The notes beneath the pieces are model-generated. The model had not been told where the DNA came from and ran no database searches. It was given only the letters and a program-made list of their open reading frames with translations. Positions 31,643 through 35,015 of a stretch of DNA of 35,015 nt are shown piece by piece; the stretch's first letter is position 1; every line of letters begins with the position of its first letter. The DNA lies in contig CAMWTJ010000019.1 of NCBI GenBank assembly GCA_947177185.1, positions 1-35,015 on the forward strand, written 5' to 3'. The stretch is from an uncultured Porphyromonadaceae bacterium. Lineage in GTDB: Bacteria > Bacteroidota > Bacteroidia > Bacteroidales > Muribaculaceae. Both the position numbers and the translations under genes were made by a program.

Positions 31643-31872
31643 CAACAAACTTCTCTCCCAAGCAGCTTGAGATAATCGCACATAAAGTCGCTGAAAAGCT
31701 CATGGAATCCCAAGATGAGATGTGGCCACTTGAAAGGTTGCACAAAGAAAAAGGGTTTTCCAAATCCTATATCTACCACAATGCGGATATTCTCGGAGGT
31801 GTGAAAGCCGGTGGCAAATGGTTTTTCTCCAAGCGTAATATTGAAGCCCTAATTAAAAGCGGGCAATTATAA
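31639..31872 (+). CDS. Small DNA-binding protein (excisionase-like helix-turn-helix)
   Basis: 77 residues. The C-terminal part (LERLHKEKGFSKSYIYHNAD, then GGKWFFSKRNIEALIKSG) has the layout of excisionase/AlpA-type winged helix proteins: helix, turn, helix, then a short wing. It may be the excisionase or a transcription activator of the element. Its stop codon lies in the palindrome TTATAA, which also holds the stop of the opposing 60-codon frame. Confidence 0.6.
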   Translation: MTTNFSPKQLEIIAHKVAEKLMESQDEMWPLERLHKEKGFSKSYIYHNADILGGVKAGGKWFFSKRNIEALIKSGQL

Positions 31873-32049
31873 CAGCCCCGCGGCTCTGAGAGCCGCGGGG
31901 CTCCAAGAGAGGACATTGACATCGCGGACTTGTATGGAAAGCCCATACATTTGAAGTGAACAACGATATATCTTCCCGGCGCAGCCGTGCAACGCGGACG
32001 CAGGGGAGGAAAGAAAAGAGGTTACGACCTCGGTTGAAACCTCAGCCAT
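31867..32049 (-). CDS. Possible small protein opposing the rightward genes
   Basis: A 60-codon frame (MAEVSTEVVTSFLSSPASAL, ending SPAALRAAGLL) that starts 17 bp after the VRTS-repeat peptide. It has no recognised family. Its last codons lie in the GC-rich hairpin at 31874-31902, so part of the reading frame may be a by-product of that hairpin. It is kept because it is on the strand of the promoter at 32246-32278, next to a better-supported small gene. Confidence 0.3.
   Translation of the reverse strand: MAEVSTEVVTSFLSSPASALHGCAGKIYRCSLQMYGLSIQVRDVNVLSWSPAALRAAGLL
31874..31902. terminator. GC-rich hairpin between converging small genes
   Basis: The two arms 31874-31887 and 31889-31902 are perfect complements, so a stem of about 13 bp with a minimal loop would form. 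It starts 1 bp after the stop of the rightward gene and faces the opposing minus unit. There is no T run, but the position and stability suggest a bidirectional terminator. Confidence 0.65.
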
Positions 32050-32066
32050 AACCTCCCGACACGGGG

Positions 32067-32144
32067 TTAGCCGCGTCTTACGCGGACAGATGTCCGAACC
32101 GTGGTGCGAACGGATGTGCGCACGGTTACTTTGATTTTACCCAT
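32067..32144 (-). CDS. 25-residue basic peptide of VRTS/VRTT repeats
   Basis: The frame starts at ATG 32144 and reads MGKIKVTVRTSVRTTVRTSV and then RVRRG before TAA. Three four-residue units (VRTS, VRTT, VRTS) and a final VRV are encoded by 12-nt units that differ mostly at synonymous positions: GTG CGC ACA TCC, GTT CGC ACC ACG, GTT CGG ACA TCT, GTC CGC GTA. That suggests the peptide, not only the DNA repeat, is kept by selection. The peptide carries nine basic residues and no acidic ones, and alternates Val with polar or Arg residues, so it could form a basic beta-strand. A promoter matching the -7 consensus lies 100 bp upstream. The function is unknown. Confidence 0.5.
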   Translation of the reverse strand: MGKIKVTVRTSVRTTVRTSVRVRRG

Positions 32145-32240
32145 AGTTGTACCATTTTGGGAATTTTGAGTTCTAAAATGACTCCCTCTTTGGAGCCTCG
32201 CTTTTCCCCGTAGAGGAAGGCGCTATTGGCAAAATCAAAG
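32129..32240 (-). promoter_or_regulatory. Structured leader closing over the start of the small peptide gene
   Basis: On the minus strand the expected 5' end of the mRNA (32240-32231) is a perfect 10-bp complement of 32138-32129, which lies in codons 3-6 of the peptide gene. Between them three hairpins can form: 32213-32216/32196-32199, 32192-32195/32182-32185, and 32175-32180/32153-32158 with an inner GAA/TTC pair. Together they make a four-way junction. Pairing would close the start codon region into the fold, so translation could be switched. It may also be a structured RNA in its own right. Confidence 0.45.
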
Positions 32241-32245
32241 CCTCC

Positions 32246-32278
32246 GCAAAGATAATCAATTTATCCGTACGGAGAAAA
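32246..32278 (-). promoter_or_regulatory. Promoter of the small minus-strand unit
   Basis: TATCTTTGC (32254-32246) on the minus strand matches TAnnTTTG. TTTT (32278-32275) lies 20 bp upstream in place of TTTG. Transcription would start near 32240. Confidence 0.5.
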
Positions 32279-32282
32279 CGGA

Positions 32283-32353
32283 AGCCACATAGCTCAGTTG
32301 GTAGAGCGGTCTGCAAAACAGATGCGTCGCCGGTTCGATTCCGGCTGTGGTTC
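32283..32353 (+). tRNA. tRNA-like gene with a 5-nt anticodon loop (Cys- or Phe-like)
   Basis: All arms of a tRNA are present: acceptor AGCCACA (32283-32289) with TGTGGTT (32346-32352, one wobble), U8-A9, D stem GCTC/GAGC with AGTTGGTA, and T arm GCCGG TTCGATT CCGGC. The anticodon stem pairs GTCTG with CAGAT (one wobble) around only five bases, CAAAA. A 7-nt loop GCAAAAC with a 4-bp stem is possible, but it puts C instead of U at position 33. If CTGCAAA is taken as the loop (Cys GCA), the stem falls apart. The length of 71 nt is two short. No CCA is encoded. It may be degenerate or a tRNA mimic. Confidence 0.75.
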
Positions 32354-32367
32354 CTAATTTAATCAAT

Positions 32368-32853
32368 ATGAATTATAGTAGAATAGAAGAATTGGCTCAC
32401 AGAAAGGGTTATCGCGTGGATGCTGACGGATGTCTGCAATCTCCATCTCGAGGCGCTGTAAAGTACACCATCTCACCAACGGGGTATAGAAACTTTACAA
32501 TACGCATTAAAGGGAGAAATAGGCAGCTTCGGATTCATAGATTGGTTGCATACCAAAAATATGGAGAAGGAATCTATGAGGACGGAGTGGTTGTTCGCCA
32601 CTTGGATGGCAACCGTCAGAATAATTCTTTTGACAATATAGCCATTGGAACGCAGAGTGATAATTGTATGGATGTCCCACGTGAAATACGTTTACGCACA
32701 GCTATCTACGCCACCTCTTTTATGACCAAATATGACAAAGAGGTTGTTGAGAGGATTAAAGAGTTCAAAAAGACTCATGGTTACAAAGAAACAATGCGCG
32801 AGTTTGGAATAAGTAGCAAAGGGACTCTTTGGAATATTCTAAACAAACGATAA
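32368..32853 (+). CDS. HNH endonuclease (phage/homing type)
   Basis: 161 residues from the ATG at 32368; the longer frame from 32347 starts inside the tRNA. The HNH_3-type core is clear: RIHRLVAYQKYGEG, then RHLDGNRQNNSFDNIAIGTQSDN, with the His/Asn/Asn metal-finger layout. The N-terminal 45 residues are beta-rich as in NUMOD-associated endonucleases. The C-terminal 40 residues (EVVERIKEFKKTHGYKETMR) look like a helix-turn-helix that would set target specificity. The gene sits between two tRNA-like genes, a typical place for a homing endonuclease in phage tRNA clusters. Confidence 0.87.
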   Translation: MNYSRIEELAHRKGYRVDADGCLQSPSRGAVKYTISPTGYRNFTIRIKGRNRQLRIHRLVAYQKYGEGIYEDGVVVRHLDGNRQNNSFDNIAIGTQSDNCMDVPREIRLRTAIYATSFMTKYDKEVVERIKEFKKTHGYKETMREFGISSKGTLWNILNKR

Positions 32854-32908
32854 ATCATTACTTTGTTTGACACCACAAAGTTAGTGAAAATCGCGGAGGA
32901 ATCCGCAT

Positions 32909-33022
32909 AGCGGCATGGCGGAATTGGCAGACGCGCCTTGCTAAAACAAGGTGGCAGAGGGTTGAGATTCTGGATGATAAAGCCCTCGTAAGACCATGCG
33001 GGTTCGAATCCCGCTGCCGCAA
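32909..33022 (+). tRNA. Leu-type tRNA-like gene with a 6-nt anticodon loop and long variable arm
   Basis: A class II (Leu-like) tRNA frame: acceptor AGCGGCA/TGCCGC (6 of 7 pairs), TG at 8-9, D arm GGCGGAATTGGCAGACGC, and T arm GCGGG TTCGAAT CCCGC. The anticodon stem CCTTG/CAAGG is perfect but encloses only CTAAAA, one base short of a Leu loop CTNAAAA; the missing base would be the wobble base. The variable region (32952-32997) is 46 nt, far longer than a normal Leu arm, and holds GAGGG/CCCTC plus TGG/CCA pairs. CCA is not encoded. Decoding by this RNA is doubtful. Confidence 0.75.
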
Positions 33023-33044
33023 CAAATCCTAATTCAAAAACAAT

Positions 33045-33566
33045 ATGGAACATACATTTAAAGAGGGCGATAGAGTCAGAGTCATAGACTCGCGGCCTGC
33101 GGATTGGTGCGAGAGTCCTCTCTGGACTGACGAAATGAATAGATATGCCGGAAAAGAGGGAGTAGTAGTAGAGCCATCCAATGTGCGTGCTGTTGGAGTT
33201 CAGTTTGAGGATGGTAAATCTTGGCACTACAAGCCATCCTGGCTGAAACCGCTGGAAGCCCGGCAAGAACCCCTGCTCAAAGTCGGCGACCGTGTGAGGC
33301 TTTTGAGGCCCCGCTACCGTTATCCTGCGGGGGAAATTCTAACTATTGAGGAAGTTGAATCCAACGACCTTCGCCTTCCTTACAAGGTTGGAGGCTGGTG
33401 GATGGGAAAAGAGGATGTAGAGCCTATATCCGAACAACTCCAAAAGGCCAACAGCAGCCTTTCTGAGATTAAACGTATTCTCGGAATATGGCGCGCCCAG
33501 GGACCGACAGCAAAACTGCCGCTAATCAACAAAACCAAGTTATTAACCACCATAAAATTAGATTAG
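33045..33566 (+). CDS. Unknown protein with two SH3-like (KOW/MIB-type) segments
   Basis: 173 residues. Two similar segments start with FKEGDRVRVIDSRP (residue 5) and LKVGDRVRLLRPRY (residue 77). Each continues with a glycine-rich turn and a strand ending in a tryptophan (SWHYKPSWLKPLE, GGWWMGKEDVEPI). This is the pattern of small beta-barrels of the KOW or MIB/HERC2 type. A helical tail follows. It starts 23 bp after the tRNA. A role in binding nucleic acid or protein is possible, but nothing specific is visible. Confidence 0.65.
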   Translation: MEHTFKEGDRVRVIDSRPADWCESPLWTDEMNRYAGKEGVVVEPSNVRAVGVQFEDGKSWHYKPSWLKPLEARQEPLLKVGDRVRLLRPRYRYPAGEILTIEEVESNDLRLPYKVGGWWMGKEDVEPISEQLQKANSSLSEIKRILGIWRAQGPTAKLPLINKTKLLTTIKLD

Positions 33567-33568
33567 AA

Positions 33569-33889
33569 ATGAAAGAAAAGAAAATGAAACGCATCGAGGC
33601 CATCATCAAAGGCCGCAAATTCACCGAAGCACTCTTCGGCCTCAAAAAGAAACAGATCCGTCGCGCCCTCGAAGCTGCCGCCGACAACGCCGAGAAGCAG
33701 AAAGAGGAAGCCGCAATCGCCTACGAGCAGGCTTTCACCCATCTGGCGGATGATGATGTCAACTACCAGCTCGTCATCGGGGAGATGCTGGCACACAAGC
33801 AGACCATCATCTCCGCCGGGGCCACCATCGAGGCCGTCGAAGAAATCAAGGCCGACCTCGAAGCCGAAATCACGGTAGAGGCCGAATAA
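33569..33889 (+). CDS. Small helical unknown protein
   Basis: 106 residues from the ATG at 33569 (MKEKKMKRIEAIIKGRKF). An earlier ATG at 33488 lies inside the upstream gene. It is rich in Ala, Glu and Lys, with long helices and a likely coiled coil (KKKQIRRALEAAADNAEKQK), and has an acidic C-terminus. GC content is high, unlike the gene before it. No family is recognised. Confidence 0.65.
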   Translation: MKEKKMKRIEAIIKGRKFTEALFGLKKKQIRRALEAAADNAEKQKEEAAIAYEQAFTHLADDDVNYQLVIGEMLAHKQTIISAGATIEAVEEIKADLEAEITVEAE

Positions 33890-34032
33890 CGCTCGGCCGG
33901 TCACACACAGCGCACGACACAGTGGGGAAATGCCGCCCACGGAGCGGGTGAAATCACTAAAACCTGGCACACCCGTACTGGCCAACGGTTGCAGCCATCG
34001 CGGCTGCCGTGCGCACTATAAAATAACAAAAA
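33890..34032 (+). other. Intergenic stretch between small phage genes
   Basis: A 143-bp stretch with no supported gene. A hairpin of GCAGCC/GGCTGC at about 33992-34008 is the only structure noticed. It may be a leader or weak terminator. Confidence 0.3.
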
Positions 34033-34224
34033 ATGGAAGTAACATTTGACGAGATAAGCGGAACGTTCGCCATTGCCGAGCTGACATTTGAGCAGTTAGA
34101 CCACATTCTAAACTGCATAGCTTTCGCAACGGAACATGACGCAAGGATGCCGAAAGAGAAAGACTCCGACCCGAACAGAAAGCGTATCAACATTGAAAGA
34201 GCCAAACGATACAGGAAACAATGA
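34033..34224 (+). CDS. Small unknown acidic-to-basic protein
   Basis: 63 residues. The N-terminal half is acidic (FDEISGTFAIAELTFEQLDH) and the C-terminal half basic (PNRKRINIERAKRYRKQ). An A-rich leader precedes the ATG. It is not recognised; it fits the run of short early phage genes. Confidence 0.55.
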   Translation: MEVTFDEISGTFAIAELTFEQLDHILNCIAFATEHDARMPKEKDSDPNRKRINIERAKRYRKQ

Positions 34225-34339
34225 AAGCCTTGCGGGTTAGGCACCGCCTCTGCAAAGGGATATAGAAACACGGGAATAAAACTCAGTTTAAAGCTACTCA
34301 GAATACCGTGACTTAAAAGGCTTTTTTAACTCTACCAAT

Positions 34340-34588
34340 ATGAAAACAACAACTATCCGGCGACGCATTGCCGCAGTCGCAGTCGCATCCGTAGGCATGC
34401 TCGGTCTGTTTGTGGCTTCGGGAGAGCCCGCCGAGCCAACGGGTGCCGCCGAGGCGTTTGCCAGGACATGTGCAGCTATGGGCGTCTTTGTCTTGTGCTG
34501 CTACGCAGTCTGCAAACTTGTCGACGGCGGCACAGACACCGAGAACCCGCACACAACAACCTCACAACATAAAACACATGGAAATTAA
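34340..34588 (+). CDS. Small membrane protein
   Basis: 82 residues with two hydrophobic segments: about residues 9-26 (IAAVAVASVGMLGLFVAS) and 44-60 (CAAMGVFVLCCYAVCKLV). The N-terminus is basic, so it would lie in the cytosol, and both ends are then inside. No family is recognised. It overlaps the next gene by 11 bp. Confidence 0.55.
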   Translation: MKTTTIRRRIAAVAVASVGMLGLFVASGEPAEPTGAAEAFARTCAAMGVFVLCCYAVCKLVDGGTDTENPHTTTSQHKTHGN

Positions 34589-34814
34589 TACACAATTCGC
34601 TATCGGCGACAAGGTATGGACCGTCAATCGCTGCAAGGCTGTGGAGCTGACGGTTGACAACATCTCAGTGTGCGAGCGTGAAGGCGTTCCGCGCATACTC
34701 TATGCCGGCAAGGACGCCGCCGGCGCCGTAACAATCGCTTACGAGCACGAGTGCTTCGCAAGCAAACAACAACTACTAAACTACATCTCCGGCAATGGAA
34801 ACGAAAATATGTAA
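34578..34814 (+). CDS. Small unknown protein, beta-rich
   Basis: 78 residues (FAIGDKVWTVNRCKAVELTV, then DAAGAVTIAYEHECFASK). It has a short beta-barrel pattern similar to the KOW-like segments of 33045-33566 (GDKV-W). Its start overlaps the small membrane protein gene and its end overlaps the zinc-ribbon gene by 20 bp. The overlaps support real coding. Confidence 0.6.
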   Translation: MEINTQFAIGDKVWTVNRCKAVELTVDNISVCEREGVPRILYAGKDAAGAVTIAYEHECFASKQQLLNYISGNGNENM

Positions 34815-35015
34815 AGCCTGCGGACGCGAGCTGCCGTGGACTGATTTCCGCCTCATCAAAGGCGATGTGAGGGCGGCAACCTGCAACGCCTGCATCGCGG
34901 AGAAACGCGCTCAGACGCGCTACGAACGTGCCCAAGTGGGGGGGGGGGTAAACTCAGCCCTTTATGGCCCCCGCACTGCCAGCGCAGGGACCGGGGCGGG
35001 GAAGTGCGCATATGG
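34795..35015 (+). CDS. Zinc-ribbon protein, partial at the right edge
   Basis: At least 73 residues, cut by the window end. A C-x2-C pair in KICKACGRELPWTDF and a second in ATCNACIAEKR form a zinc ribbon of the kind seen in HNH-related and other phage proteins. At residues about 48-52 the frame enters a run of 11 G (34938-34948) and the sequence afterwards (GVNSALYGPRTASAG) looks less protein-like, so the frame beyond the run is uncertain. Confidence 0.55.
   Translation, partial: METKICKACGRELPWTDFRLIKGDVRAATCNACIAEKRAQTRYERAQVGGGVNSALYGPRTASAGTGAGKCAY
34938..34948 (+). repeat. Homopolymer run of 11 G
   Basis: The only homopolymer of this length seen in the window. It lies within the zinc-ribbon reading frame and could be a site of slippage in the cell or an assembly/sequencing artefact. 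Confidence 0.9.

Overview
The window reads as a Bacteroidales chromosome, most like the gut Muribaculaceae/Bacteroidaceae. Evidence: promoters of the Bacteroidetes type (TTG or TTTG, about 20 bp, then TAnnTTTG), A-rich leaders instead of Shine-Dalgarno sites, a methylmalonyl-CoA decarboxylase operon of the succinate-propionate pathway, secreted glycan enzymes, a LruC-domain lipoprotein and a B12-dependent ribonucleotide reductase. Positions 1 to about 28,800 are GC-rich housekeeping chromosome. From about 28,800 to the right edge the content changes to short, partly AT-rich, mostly unknown genes that look like the left part of a prophage or related integrative element. No integrase is in the window.

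Chromosomal layout. 1-935: C-terminal part of a class A penicillin-binding protein. 1109-5699: methylmalonyl-CoA epimerase and the four decarboxylase/sodium-pump subunits (alpha, lamin-tail/OadG delta, biotin carrier, beta), ending in a strong bidirectional terminator. 5785-10906 (minus): a THUMP-like methyltransferase, a sialate O-acetylesterase-type enzyme and a GH127 enzyme. 11066-12745 (plus): a TPR lipoprotein. 12822-14930 (minus): a LruC lipoprotein. 14992-15173 (minus): a predicted structured RNA with a U-tract. 15476-25184 (all minus): malQ, class II ribonucleotide reductase, dnaA, an MCE/MlaD protein, an amidase and a TetR regulator. 25484-26979 (plus): ybaK and aroC with overlapping stop and start. 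26961-28773 (minus): ilvA and engB.

Element layout (about 28,800-35,015). A leftward, lysogeny-like operon (31058-28980) has two CI-like HTH proteins at its ends and two membrane proteins between them. Next to it are two face-to-face promoters, one leftward (31236-31205) and one rightward (31090-31122). The rightward promoter reads into three overlapping small genes (31269-31872). A minus-strand unit facing them encodes a 25-residue basic peptide made of VRTS/VRTT repeats. Its start region can pair with the 5' end of its own leader, closing a multi-branched fold. Further right are two tRNA-like genes with abnormal anticodon loops (5 and 6 nt) flanking an HNH endonuclease gene, then a rightward run of small unknown genes ending in a zinc-ribbon gene with an 11-G run.

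The best candidates for something undescribed are the VRTS-repeat peptide and its leader, the pair of abnormal tRNAs, the repressor-flanked membrane genes, and the structured RNA at 14992-15173. All assignments come from reading the sequence; no database search was possible.
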